A DNA stretch of 64,000 nucleotides from Acidobacteriota bacterium. Lineage in GTDB: Bacteria; Acidobacteriota; Terriglobia; Terriglobales; Acidobacteriaceae. The translations under genes were made by a program, and so were the position numbers. The notes below the pieces were generated by a model. It was not told the origin of the DNA, made no database searches, and was given only the letters and a program-made list of their open reading frames with translations. Of this stretch, positions 52,501-61,123 are shown piece after piece; position 1 is the stretch's first letter; each line of letters opens with the position of its first letter. Where the stretch lies: positions 947,570 to 1,011,569 of the forward strand of contig JAFDVP010000007.1 in NCBI GenBank assembly GCA_018268895.1. Direction: 5' to 3'.

Positions 52501-53433
52501 TCAGTATTTTTTAAATTGTTTATGAGTTTTTTTCATGAACACTTGATCGGCCGTCTTTGCCTCATGGATAAGCCACTGGATGAATGCGGCAATCAGGGGA
52601 GCAGTTGTCTTGGCTTCAGGCACGACCGCATAGTACGAGTTTGCGCTCCGGACGGGCTGAGCAAACAAGGGAGAGAGCCGGCCCGAGACAAGCTCATCTT
52701 CGATGAGAATTTTGGGTAAAAGCGCTACGCCGATCCCGCAAACAGCCGCTTGTGCGATCATGCCGAATTGCTCAAAGCGCGGCCCCCGAAGCGGATGCGA
52801 GTTGTCAATCCCCATGGTTTTGAACCACTCCGCCCATGCTTCCGTGCGGGTTGATTGATGCAACAGGACTGTACGGTTTAAATCGGTGGGCTTCCTGATT
52901 CGCTGTGCCGCTTCAAACTTTGGACTGCAAACCGGAACGGTCTCTTCATCCATGAGATGGTAGGCCAGGGCCCCTGGCCAACTCGGCGATCCATAGTGAA
53001 TAGCCGCGTCAAAAGGCTCAAGTTCGAAATCGAACTGCGCGGACCGCGCGGAAAAATTTACCGTCACATCCGGATACATGTGCAGAAAACCGGAGAGCCG
53101 AGGCACTAACCATCGCGTTCCAAATGTGGGCAGCACGGCAAGATTGAGAAGGTTTGCGCTTCCTCCGCACGCCATGACCCGGCTGGTAGAGCTCTTTAGA
53201 TCGACCAGCACTCTGTTGATGTCTTTGAGATAAAGCCTGCCTGCGTCTGTAATGACCATCCTTTGACGCACTCTTTCGAATAGAGCGACGTCCAACATCT
53301 CCTCGATCTGGTGAATTTGCCGGCTCACGGCGCTTTGCGTCAGGTTCAACTCGACGGATGCGCGAGAGACGCTCCCATGTCGGGCAACGCTCTCAAAAGA
53401 TTGCAGGCAGGCAATCGAAGGAAGTGCGGTCAT
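52501..53433 (-). CDS. LysR-family transcriptional regulator
   Basis: 310 residues. The N-terminal winged helix (LQSFESVARHGSVSRASVEL, LTQSAVSRQIHQIEEML) and periplasmic-binding-like effector domain (DAAIHYGSPSWPG, FGMIAQAAVCGIGVALLPKI) resemble GcvA-type regulators. The C-terminal tail is Lys-rich (FMKKTHKQFKKY). It is divergent from the DUF1338 gene at 53606, separated by about 170 bp, the classical arrangement in which a LysR protein controls its neighbour. TonB receptor 1 lies 133 bp downstream on the same strand and may or may not share its transcript. Confidence 0.92.
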   Translation of the reverse strand: MTALPSIACLQSFESVARHGSVSRASVELNLTQSAVSRQIHQIEEMLDVALFERVRQRMVITDAGRLYLKDINRVLVDLKSSTSRVMACGGSANLLNLAVLPTFGTRWLVPRLSGFLHMYPDVTVNFSARSAQFDFELEPFDAAIHYGSPSWPGALAYHLMDEETVPVCSPKFEAAQRIRKPTDLNRTVLLHQSTRTEAWAEWFKTMGIDNSHPLRGPRFEQFGMIAQAAVCGIGVALLPKILIEDELVSGRLSPLFAQPVRSANSYYAVVPEAKTTAPLIAAFIQWLIHEAKTADQVFMKKTHKQFKKY

Positions 53434-53605
53434 GAACGTCTCCTTCAGGCGAACGATGCTTAAGTTTCATGAAGTGCTGCAAGCATAGCATTTTACTTTG
53501 AGGCCCAACGAAGAGATAAAGGATTGCGAAAGGCTCGATAGATTCGAGGGTCGCCCCTCGTGGAATCTACCGGCACGAGCGGCTGAGCCTAACGAATGGA
53601 GAGGG

Positions 53606-54646
53606 ATGATGGCATCTGTAACTGGTGGGGCTTTGCGAACGGCTCTCGACAAGTTGATTGGGGCGGCGCGGACAGATCAATTATTCGAAGTTCTCGTTGT
53701 CAGCCCCGCTCTGCGTGGGGATGGCGGGCGGCGAATATCGAGAGCGGTTCTGGCACAGGCCCTCAATATGCTCCTCTTTGAAGACTTGATAGAGCGCGTG
53801 CCCGCAGCGAGAGACTACGTCGAACATTGCCTGTCTCACGGAAAAACCATCATGCACGACCATGGAGCGGTTCGCACGGTTGCCTTGGCGGGCATGGGGA
53901 ATCTGCCTGCCGGGGAAGAGGCGATTACACGGCTCTTGCGTCCGCTTGGTTATGCGCTCAACGGAGTGTACCCGCTGGAGCGATTGCGGATGACGGGACG
54001 CTCCTATGCTCAGATTGATTTTCCGGAAGGGATTGCGCAGTTCTTCATCAGCGAGCTTCATCCAGAGCGGTTCTCCGCGGAATTTCAGGCGGCGATGGGC
54101 CGCGTCGCGATGACGTCAACAGATCCATTGTCGCGTAGCGCGCTCGACCTGTTGGGAGAGCTGGAAGCTACGCAATCGTTGGAGCTGGATGACGCCGTAG
54201 TTCTGCTGCCGGTTCTCGTCTCCTGCTTTGGCCGCCAGCATAAGGAAGTTGCGTTGGCGGACTATGAACTGTTGCTGGCAGAGTCCTCCGAAGCGGCGTG
54301 GATTTCAACTGAGGGCAACGCATTCAACCACGTCACCGATCGTGTGGTGGATGTAGATCGACTGGCAGCCGAACAGAAGACGCTTGGACAGCCGATGAAA
54401 GCGGCTGTCGAGACATCGCAGTCCGGCAGAGTACGCCAGACTGCATTTCATGCCGCGCGCGTTTTGAGAACGTTCCATATGCCAGGCGGGAGCGTCGAGC
54501 AGAAAGAGGTTCCCGGGTCCTTTCTGGAGTTCATCACCCGGTTGCCGTTGCCACAGGAAGAATCAGGGGAGAAGCGATTGGATTTGAGTTTTGATAGTTC
54601 CAATGCGCAGGCCATTTTCAAGATGACTGCAACGGCGAAATCGTAA
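53606..54646 (+). CDS. DUF1338 (HglS-like) 2-oxoacid dioxygenase/decarboxylase
   Basis: 346 residues from ATG 53606 (GGAGAGGG upstream); a TTG at 53498 would overlap the LysR side and is unlikely. DUF1338 motifs are complete: HDHGAVRTVALAGMG with His86 and Arg90, YPLERLRMTGRSYAQIDFPE, FFISELHPERF, GNAFNHVTDRV with His242, and FLEFITR with Glu308. From memory, Pseudomonas putida HglS binds iron with His70, His226 and Glu294 and the substrate with Arg74; the His-His distance of 156 is identical here. That enzyme converts 2-oxoadipate to D-2-hydroxyglutarate in lysine breakdown. Exact substrate here is inferred. Confidence 0.85.
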   Translation: MMASVTGGALRTALDKLIGAARTDQLFEVLVVSPALRGDGGRRISRAVLAQALNMLLFEDLIERVPAARDYVEHCLSHGKTIMHDHGAVRTVALAGMGNLPAGEEAITRLLRPLGYALNGVYPLERLRMTGRSYAQIDFPEGIAQFFISELHPERFSAEFQAAMGRVAMTSTDPLSRSALDLLGELEATQSLELDDAVVLLPVLVSCFGRQHKEVALADYELLLAESSEAAWISTEGNAFNHVTDRVVDVDRLAAEQKTLGQPMKAAVETSQSGRVRQTAFHAARVLRTFHMPGGSVEQKEVPGSFLEFITRLPLPQEESGEKRLDLSFDSSNAQAIFKMTATAKS

Positions 54647-54684
54647 ACGTTGCAAGATCGAAGCCCCTTGATATTCCTTTCGGT

Positions 54685-55932
54685 TTAAGTGTTTGTCTTC
54701 GTGCCTGCAAGGACAAGGGACAACTCCGCGGGGGTAAGGGCCCGGTCGGTTGTAGTTCCTCCGGTTACGATTCCAGGCGCACAGAGGATGCCCTGGGATT
54801 GACCTTCAAACCAGGCAAAAAAGCGGGAGCTCTCGGAGAACCGAAGGCGCATCATCTCCAGATAGAGATACCAGGCACCCATATCCGCGTCGATCAGAGA
54901 GCCTTGTGCATCGAGGTCGGATGTCGCATCACTTGGAGAATTGGCCTGCCTTGCAAGCTCGACCATTCGATTGAAGGTTGCCTGACGCTGGCGCGGTCCG
55001 AACCGTGCAAGCAGCGTGAGGGGCTGCGCCCTTCTGAGGATTTCGCGTCCGGTCCATTGGACAAACGTAGTGCTGAAGAACTGGGTCCCAGATGCTTCAG
55101 TCAACATTGACAGGATGAATCGTTGCATTCGCGGATCGGGCGTGACCATTGGAGCGTCAAGTGCCTGGGGTGAGAGTGATGAGAGGTGGCTGCGAAGGAC
55201 CTCGGGCCCGCGGCCCTGCCCGAAGGCCTGTTGCATCGACGAGAGAATTTTGCGATTGATTGGCGCGATGCCCGGATAGCTTAGAGATGCAATCGGTGCA
55301 GCTTCGTCCGCAATGAGCTTGAGAGGAGCGCCGCCATCCAAATACCAGTGGGAATAAGGAGCTGCTGTTTCGCCAGCACGCTTGCGAAGCGCGTCCAGGA
55401 GGACCTCGCCGGTTCTCTCGCGCTGAAGGTTTGTAAATATCTGGCCATGCGGCCTGAGCCGTTCAAAGAGAGGGTAGGGCGAAGGCTGTGCGTCGCGGCC
55501 TATGACAACCATGACAAGGCGATGTGTAGAAAGCGTCGTTGGGGGAATCTTTGCCGCGAGCTGCTGAACGAAGCGCGACGAGATCTCTCGGAAGCGGTCC
55601 ATCTGATGGCTCGACCATAGGTATGCCGTGAGACTTTCAAGGTAGAGGTGTGGGTGGTTAACCCAGTTAATACCAGGGCCGACGGACAAAGGAACATTGA
55701 TCGCGCTGAAGAGATCGGGCAGTGAAGGTTCGGCTTCGAGTACACGCAGCCGGGATTCAACCTCCATTTGCTGAGCGGGAAACTGCCAGTCAAATGTTGA
55801 AAGCTCAGCGAGCAGTGACGGCCGCAGCGCCATGGGGCAGCGACGCAGAAGCTCGGTATGATCAATAGCCAGCCGACGCCCCAGTGGGGGGTACGCGTCG
55901 AAGCTCCGTAATGTAAGCTCAACGGCTCTCAT
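54685..55932 (-). CDS. Hypothetical partner of the Tat-exported phosphatase-like protein
   Basis: 415 residues from ATG 55932, which overlaps the upstream stop by four bases (ATGA); the longer frame to 56076 overlaps the upstream gene and is not used. No signal peptide, no membrane helix. Sequence is helical with several Trp/Tyr motifs (NHPHLYLESLTAYLWSSHQM, TTFVQWTGREILRRAQPLTL, ADMGAWYLYLEMMRL) but no family was recognised. Given the coupling it should act with the preceding gene, though one is cytoplasmic and the other exported. Confidence 0.7.
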   Translation of the reverse strand: MRAVELTLRSFDAYPPLGRRLAIDHTELLRRCPMALRPSLLAELSTFDWQFPAQQMEVESRLRVLEAEPSLPDLFSAINVPLSVGPGINWVNHPHLYLESLTAYLWSSHQMDRFREISSRFVQQLAAKIPPTTLSTHRLVMVVIGRDAQPSPYPLFERLRPHGQIFTNLQRERTGEVLLDALRKRAGETAAPYSHWYLDGGAPLKLIADEAAPIASLSYPGIAPINRKILSSMQQAFGQGRGPEVLRSHLSSLSPQALDAPMVTPDPRMQRFILSMLTEASGTQFFSTTFVQWTGREILRRAQPLTLLARFGPRQRQATFNRMVELARQANSPSDATSDLDAQGSLIDADMGAWYLYLEMMRLRFSESSRFFAWFEGQSQGILCAPGIVTGGTTTDRALTPAELSLVLAGTKTNT

Positions 55933-57083
55933 GCGAGTTCCACGATGGGGCGCCCATGGGCGAATGGCGTGTCGAAGCCGAGAATGTGGCCGACTGTTGG
56001 AACGAGATCGAGCGAATCCACTGGACGTTGCACGGCTACCCCCTGACGCACCGCAGGCCCGAGAGCCATCATCCACGTGGTTCTTGCAAGTGCGCTTCCA
56101 GTGCGGTGATGTTGAAAGCCGTTGCCTCCCGGCTCTCCATCGCCGTCGCGGCCGAAGTCGGGCAGGATGAAGAGCGTGGTGCGATCTTTGTATTCAGGCA
56201 AGGATTGAACTGTCTGCCACAACTCGCCGCAGAGCCTGTCTGTGCGCTGAATCGCCTCAAGATACAGCGAGAAGGCACCGAGATGTGCAATGTCAATGTC
56301 GTGCAGCGTGAGAAAAAGGAGCGATGGCGCGAACTGCTGCATGACCTGGCGTGCCGTGTAAATGGATAACTCGTCGGGGCTGATGAGCGATGAGGCGCGT
56401 TGGGTGAGGTCCGCTGGGTCGAGGTGAAGGCGATGGATAAGCCGCGCGGCCGCGTCGCGGTCCCGCGAATCCATTGCGGCGCCTGCGGCATCCTCATAGT
56501 TGTCGCGGAGCAGATCGAGATATCCGGAAGAGGAAGCGTCGAATCGTTCGCCGAGCGCGACGGCTAGAAGCTGCTTCGGCATGACGAGCTGCGCGCCGTA
56601 GTCAGGGCCGAAGCGGCGGTGGTCACTCGCGCTCATCTGCGTGAAGTTACGGCTGGGCGCGACGACCCATGCGTCTTCGAGAGGGCGATGCAAACCAGAG
56701 CGGAAGTATTCAAACAGCGTAGGGTTTGCAGGCCTTTGCGTAATAAAGTTGTCGAAGGTCTCGTAGGCGCCGGTGGCAATGCTTGCCGTGGCAACATAGT
56801 GACCAAGGATTCCGCGATTGACCACCTGAGTAAAGAAGGTGCTCTGCGGCGCGAGTTGGTTTAGAAGGCACGGTATATTGCGATGGCCGTGAACCGAGAA
56901 GGTCTCATCATCGCGCGCTCCTCCACCGAAGGTAACGATGATCACCTTACGCGAACTGCCGCGCGTTCCCGAGGCGAAGGCGCGAGAAGAAGAGGCTCCG
57001 AAGAACGAAGCCGATGCGCCGAGGCCGATGGCTTCGCGAAGGAAGTCGCGCCGGCTTACGCTGAGGCTTTGTGCGGTGATCAC
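55929..57083 (-). CDS. Tat-exported DUF1501-like / alkaline-phosphatase-superfamily protein, GTG start
   Basis: 384 residues from GTG 57083, supported by AGGAG 9 nt upstream; GTG 57113 lies inside a terminator hairpin. A twin-arginine signal (SRRDFLREAIGLGASASFF) precedes KVIIVTFGGGARDDETF, an early strand with acidic metal ligands. LFLTLHDIDIAHLG, TTLFILPDFGRDGDG and NGFQHHRTG are later metal sites of the sulfatase/phosphatase fold. DUF1501 proteins usually pair with DUF1800; here the partner is an unknown protein coupled by ATGA. Substrate unknown. Confidence 0.75.
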   Translation of the reverse strand: MITAQSLSVSRRDFLREAIGLGASASFFGASSSRAFASGTRGSSRKVIIVTFGGGARDDETFSVHGHRNIPCLLNQLAPQSTFFTQVVNRGILGHYVATASIATGAYETFDNFITQRPANPTLFEYFRSGLHRPLEDAWVVAPSRNFTQMSASDHRRFGPDYGAQLVMPKQLLAVALGERFDASSSGYLDLLRDNYEDAAGAAMDSRDRDAAARLIHRLHLDPADLTQRASSLISPDELSIYTARQVMQQFAPSLLFLTLHDIDIAHLGAFSLYLEAIQRTDRLCGELWQTVQSLPEYKDRTTLFILPDFGRDGDGEPGGNGFQHHRTGSALARTTWMMALGPAVRQGVAVQRPVDSLDLVPTVGHILGFDTPFAHGRPIVELA

Positions 57084-57104
57084 AGGATACTTCTCCTGAG
57101 ATGA

Positions 57105-57136
57105 CGGAAGCACCTGTCCTCTGACAGGTGCTTCCG
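57105..57136. terminator. Terminator hairpin between receptor 2 and the Tat gene
   Basis: CGGAAGCACCTGTC and GACAGGTGCTTCCG are fully complementary (14 bp) with a 4-nt loop, 13 bp after the TonB receptor 2 stop. No T-tract follows on the minus strand, so efficiency is uncertain. Confidence 0.7.
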
Positions 57137-57148
57137 CAGGGTATGCGA

Positions 57149-60100
57149 TCAGTAGATAAACTTCAACGAAAACTGGAAGAGCCGGGAGTCTGGCTGGATT
57201 CCGTTGAAGCGCAGGTGAGTGATCTGGCCGAAGGTTCCGGTCTCGGTAGAGCCGTTGACGTTGCCGCCGCCGCCGCCAACGTTGGTAGCCGGTTGCCCAT
57301 AGGCCGGTGTGTTCATGATGTTGAAGCCATCGATGCGGAACTGCAGCCGCGATTCGCGATAGAGGGTGAAGTTTTTGAACAACGACATATCGACGCGGTT
57401 ATAGCCAGGCCCCGGGACCTGCGTCGTTCCCTGGGCGCCATAGTAGATCGCGGGGACGGGAGAGCCGAGAGGAATGCAGTTTGTCGTCACCGTGGCGCTA
57501 CAGGCGGCAGGCACGTTGGGAGGATTGACGAAGGCGCAGGGGTTGAACCAGTGTGCAACCGTGCGCGTCGCGGTGGCACAAGGGTTTGCGACAGCGGTTC
57601 CGCCAGTGCTGAATGGACCCATCTCCGCCACTTTTAACGGATAGGCGTTGCCGTTGCCGAGCGTGTTGTTCGCAGCCAGATCGACGGGCTGTCCGGTCTG
57701 CACGCGGAAGGTCAGAGCAGCCGCCCATCCTCCGGCGACGATGTCTGAGAAGCCGCCGCCGTTGAGGTGTGCCTGTCCCTTACCGAATGGCAAGGTGTAC
57801 TGCCCGTTGAGTGTCGCGCGCTGCCGAATGTCCTGAAGGTCGCTTCCGTAGTCGAATCCCGCGCCGAGATATCGAACGAGGCGATAGCTCGACTGACCTG
57901 TTCCACCGAGCGGAGGACGCGCATTGTCGAGAGCGTGCGAGTAGGTATACGTGGCAAGGAAGGAGAGGTTCTGCGTGGCATGCTTCTCGAACTTAGCCTG
58001 TAAGGAGTTGTAGTTCGACATTCCCGAGAAGACGACATAACTACCTCCCGAACCGAAGGATGGGAACGGGAGATATTTGGTGTACGAAGTGCCAGCGGGA
58101 AGCAGACCCGCATAGCTGTTGAGCCCGGCGTTGAGGCCAAGATGGCGATCGACGTTACCGACGTACGAGATCGTAGCCGAGGAGGTCTTACTGACCTGAT
58201 ACTCAAAGGCGAGGTTGTAGCCCATGGTGTAAGGCGTTTGGTTGCGAACGTCGTAGGACTTCAACCCAGGAGCAGCGATGAAGAGCGGATTGAGTTGCCC
58301 GTTTGTAATTCCGGCGCTAAAGCCAACCGAGGTGCCCGTGCCGGGCTGGAGCGTGGTGGGTTGATAGCTGGTAATGGTCTGGTTGAGACCGCCGTAGGTT
58401 GGTCCGTAGCAGGTCCCTGGCTTGCAGGACGCGACCGCAGCGATCGAGCTCGAGGTTGTGGAGAAGGGAGAGCTTCCGCCCAGGTTCAACCCATAGCCCA
58501 GGTTCTCAAGTCCGCCATAAAAGATGCCGAAGCCGCTGCGAATCACGAGACGGTCGGTGGGAGAGAAGGCAAAGCCGAAACGTGGCGCGAAGTTGCTGTA
58601 TACGGAATTAATCAGAGCGTTGTTGTCGCTGTACTGAAGCGTGATGTTGTTGGAGGCGAGCGCATTGATGAGCGCAGGAGGAAGGGTTATGTTTTGCGCC
58701 TTCTTCGGAATCAGGTAGGTTCCCGAGGCTGCGGTGTTGGAGGTGGCTCCTCCAACACCGGAATTGAAGGACGGAACGAGATTGGCCTGATAGCCATGAA
58801 TCTCGGTCAATGGTTGAGCAAACTCCCAGCGCAGGCCAAGGTTGACCGTGAGCCGGGGCGTGATCTTCCAATCGTCCTGGATGAACGCCGCGTCGTACCA
58901 CCGCTGGTCATTCGTTGTGAAGATGTTGTTGATCGAGGACGAGGCGAGCTGCTCCTGCGCAAAATCGGCAATACCGGAGCCGGTGGTTCCCGTGTTGTTG
59001 GGGTCCTGCGTAAAGCGGCCGCTGAAGGTGTAGGCGCCTTTGGGATTCGTCGGCTGTAACGTTGTGGGGCGGATGCGCTGCAGATTGACGCCGATCTTGA
59101 TGGAGTGCTTCCCTCGCACCATCGTCACGTTGTCGAGCAACTGCACAACGTTCTCGTACTCGCTCGAAGGGAAGAATGACGGCGAGCCCGCGCGGGAGAG
59201 GCCAGTGATGCTGAGCCCAACAAGACCGCCGTTTAGCGGGCCGAAGGGAATACCGTTCAAGCCAAGGCTCTCGGAAACATTCGTACCGATGTTCTCCTGC
59301 AGGTAAGCCGCGTGGATCCAGTTGTAGCCGAAGCGAATCTCGTTGGTGAGCTTCGGAGTAAAGATGTGCGTCTCGCTGAAGGTAAAGTTGCGGCCCTCGG
59401 TCTCGATGTTGCCCGAGGCCCCAAAGGCCCCGCCATCGAGGATCGGTCCTAGAGGAGCCTGGTAAAGCCGCGGCTCCTGCGAATAGCTGTAGCGAGCGAA
59501 GGTCTGGTCGTTCTGGCTGATGTTCCAGTCCATGCGAACGTCGTACTGCGTCGTGTTGTCCGCGACCTTCTGCTGAAAGTAGTAGTTGCTCGTAGACTGC
59601 GTGGATGCACCGGTGTTCGGCAGCGGAAACAGATTGAGGATTGCCTTTGAAGTCGGTGTTACCTGACTTGAGCAGAGGGTATTTTTCACGCCGTTGCAGG
59701 CGAGAAAGTTATTGGTCCCGTTGCCTGAGGCATCGCGCGTGGAAGGGCCGCCAGGCTGAAAGAGATACGCCGGTGTGTTCCTGCCATTGCCTGCCGCACC
59801 CGTTACCAGCAGGTCAGAGTAGTCGGTATAGCCGCTTTGACGTTCACGAAGTGTGGGCACGTTATAGGAACCAGTCTGGTAGAAGATGATGCGGCTGGCC
59901 TCAACATCGCCGAAGATGAAGAGCTTGTTCTTGATGAGGGGAACGCCGAGAGTAGCGCCAAACTGGTTCTGACGATAGGGAGGTTTGGTGGCCTGAAAGT
60001 AGTCGCGGTTGTTGAAGATGTCGTTGCGGAAGTACTCCCACAGACTGCCGTGAATCTGGTTGGTGCCGGATCGGATGGAAGCATTGACGACGCCGCCGGC

Positions 60101-60832
60101 GTTGTGGCCGAGCTCGGCGCTATAGTCGGAGGTCTGCACGCTGAACTCCTGCAGCGCATCGGGCGGCGGCTTGATCACGTAGCTTGCATTGTTGAGGAAG
60201 TCGGCGAGATTGACATTGTTGTCCACGCCGTCGAGGATGAAGTTGTTTTGCTCCGGCCGCTGGCCGTTGGCGGAGAAGTCGCCGCGCGCCTCTCCTCGTG
60301 ATCCCTGAGTCGGCGGAAGGACGCCCGCCGTGAGCTGCGCAATGTAGAGGTAGTTGCGTCCATTGAGCGGAGTGTCGTTGATCGTTTTGGCGGAAACAAC
60401 CTGGCCGGTCGATGCTTCTTCGGTCTGCATCGTTGCGCCTTCGCTGGTGACCGTTACCGTTTCGCTGGTGCCGATCTGTAGCTCAAGGTTGACGCCGAGC
60501 CTTTCCTGCGCGTGCAGGTGCAGATTATTGGCAACGGCTGTCTGAAAGCCCGCTGCGGTCGCCTTGACCTGATAGGTGCCGATCTTAAGCGGCGATACGG
60601 TGTAGGTGCCCCCAGCATCGGTCTTCCTGTCGAGCGCAAATCCCGTATTGATCTCGCGGATTGTGACGGTAGCGTTTGGAACTACGGCGCCTGTCTGATC
60701 GGCGATCGTGCCAGTGATGGTGCCCTGGTCTTGCTGCGCAGAGGCTGTGATGGCGCACAAGACAATTGCGAGGAATAGTGTGATGTACCGCTGAGCGGTA
60801 TTGCGTCCCGTCGGGCAAAATGCCTTTGACAT
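57149..60832 (-). CDS. Oar-like TonB-dependent receptor with carboxypeptidase-regulatory domain (2)
   Basis: 1227 residues from ATG 60832 (GGAG 8 nt upstream). Signal peptide (ITLFLAIVLCAITASAQQ), CarboxypepD_reg domain (about 38-110: GTITGTIADQTGAVVPNATV), plug (about 125-260: NGRNYLYIAQLTAGVLPP, NFILDGVDNNVNLADFLNN), then a beta-barrel with TonB-receptor-like ends (GYNRVDMSLFKNF, LRFNGIQPDSRLFQFSLKFIY, in parts). It is divergent from a GH27 alpha-galactosidase and a LacI gene, which suggests galactoside or galactomannan-type oligomer uptake. Related in plan but not close in sequence to receptor 1. Confidence 0.93.
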   Translation of the reverse strand: MSKAFCPTGRNTAQRYITLFLAIVLCAITASAQQDQGTITGTIADQTGAVVPNATVTIREINTGFALDRKTDAGGTYTVSPLKIGTYQVKATAAGFQTAVANNLHLHAQERLGVNLELQIGTSETVTVTSEGATMQTEEASTGQVVSAKTINDTPLNGRNYLYIAQLTAGVLPPTQGSRGEARGDFSANGQRPEQNNFILDGVDNNVNLADFLNNASYVIKPPPDALQEFSVQTSDYSAELGHNAGGVVNASIRSGTNQIHGSLWEYFRNDIFNNRDYFQATKPPYRQNQFGATLGVPLIKNKLFIFGDVEASRIIFYQTGSYNVPTLRERQSGYTDYSDLLVTGAAGNGRNTPAYLFQPGGPSTRDASGNGTNNFLACNGVKNTLCSSQVTPTSKAILNLFPLPNTGASTQSTSNYYFQQKVADNTTQYDVRMDWNISQNDQTFARYSYSQEPRLYQAPLGPILDGGAFGASGNIETEGRNFTFSETHIFTPKLTNEIRFGYNWIHAAYLQENIGTNVSESLGLNGIPFGPLNGGLVGLSITGLSRAGSPSFFPSSEYENVVQLLDNVTMVRGKHSIKIGVNLQRIRPTTLQPTNPKGAYTFSGRFTQDPNNTGTTGSGIADFAQEQLASSSINNIFTTNDQRWYDAAFIQDDWKITPRLTVNLGLRWEFAQPLTEIHGYQANLVPSFNSGVGGATSNTAASGTYLIPKKAQNITLPPALINALASNNITLQYSDNNALINSVYSNFAPRFGFAFSPTDRLVIRSGFGIFYGGLENLGYGLNLGGSSPFSTTSSSIAAVASCKPGTCYGPTYGGLNQTITSYQPTTLQPGTGTSVGFSAGITNGQLNPLFIAAPGLKSYDVRNQTPYTMGYNLAFEYQVSKTSSATISYVGNVDRHLGLNAGLNSYAGLLPAGTSYTKYLPFPSFGSGGSYVVFSGMSNYNSLQAKFEKHATQNLSFLATYTYSHALDNARPPLGGTGQSSYRLVRYLGAGFDYGSDLQDIRQRATLNGQYTLPFGKGQAHLNGGGFSDIVAGGWAAALTFRVQTGQPVDLAANNTLGNGNAYPLKVAEMGPFSTGGTAVANPCATATRTVAHWFNPCAFVNPPNVPAACSATVTTNCIPLGSPVPAIYYGAQGTTQVPGPGYNRVDMSLFKNFTLYRESRLQFRIDGFNIMNTPAYGQPATNVGGGGGNVNGSTETGTFGQITHLRFNGIQPDSRLFQFSLKFIY

Positions 60833-61123
60833 GAGTCGAGCTCCAGTTATGCGGCGTTTAACTGTAAACTCTCGGAAAAGGACAACAGTTTGCTTCTCAT
60901 CTCGAAATCGGTTTCATGAAAATCAAACTTCTTGAGTGCCGAGAAATACTAGAGCGATTCCTTGGAATATGTCAATTATTTATTTATTCTTTTGGGTGAT
61001 GCGGACAGCAGGCTGACGGTTTTGAAATAGTTGTTGCATGAATTTCATGAATTCGGTTACATTGTCTCGCACGCCCTTCCCGTCAAAAGCGGGCATTGTG
61101 CTTATAAAGGAGAACGATTGAAT
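60833..61123. promoter_or_regulatory. Divergent promoter region of receptor 2 and the galactosidase
   Basis: 291 bp, AT-rich, no gene. Two copies of the palindrome TTCATGAA occur: 60913-60920 (inside the 10-bp palindrome TTTCATGAAA) and 61044-61051. The near-palindrome CGAAATCGGTTTCA at 60903-60916 resembles LacI-family operators (TGAAACCGGTTTCA type). The neighbouring LacI gene is the likely user. Confidence 0.5.
60903..60921. promoter_or_regulatory. Candidate LacI-family operator
   Basis: CGAAATCGGTTTCA (60903-60916) reads TGAAACCGATTTCG on the other strand, close to the symmetric LacI-type consensus, with a central CG step. The perfect palindrome TTTCATGAAA overlaps its end at 60912-60921. 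It lies 71 bp upstream of the receptor start. Confidence 0.45.

Noticed and set aside
58142..59059. 305-codon plus-strand frame
   Set aside because: Lies within TonB receptor 2 on the opposite strand and has no motif.
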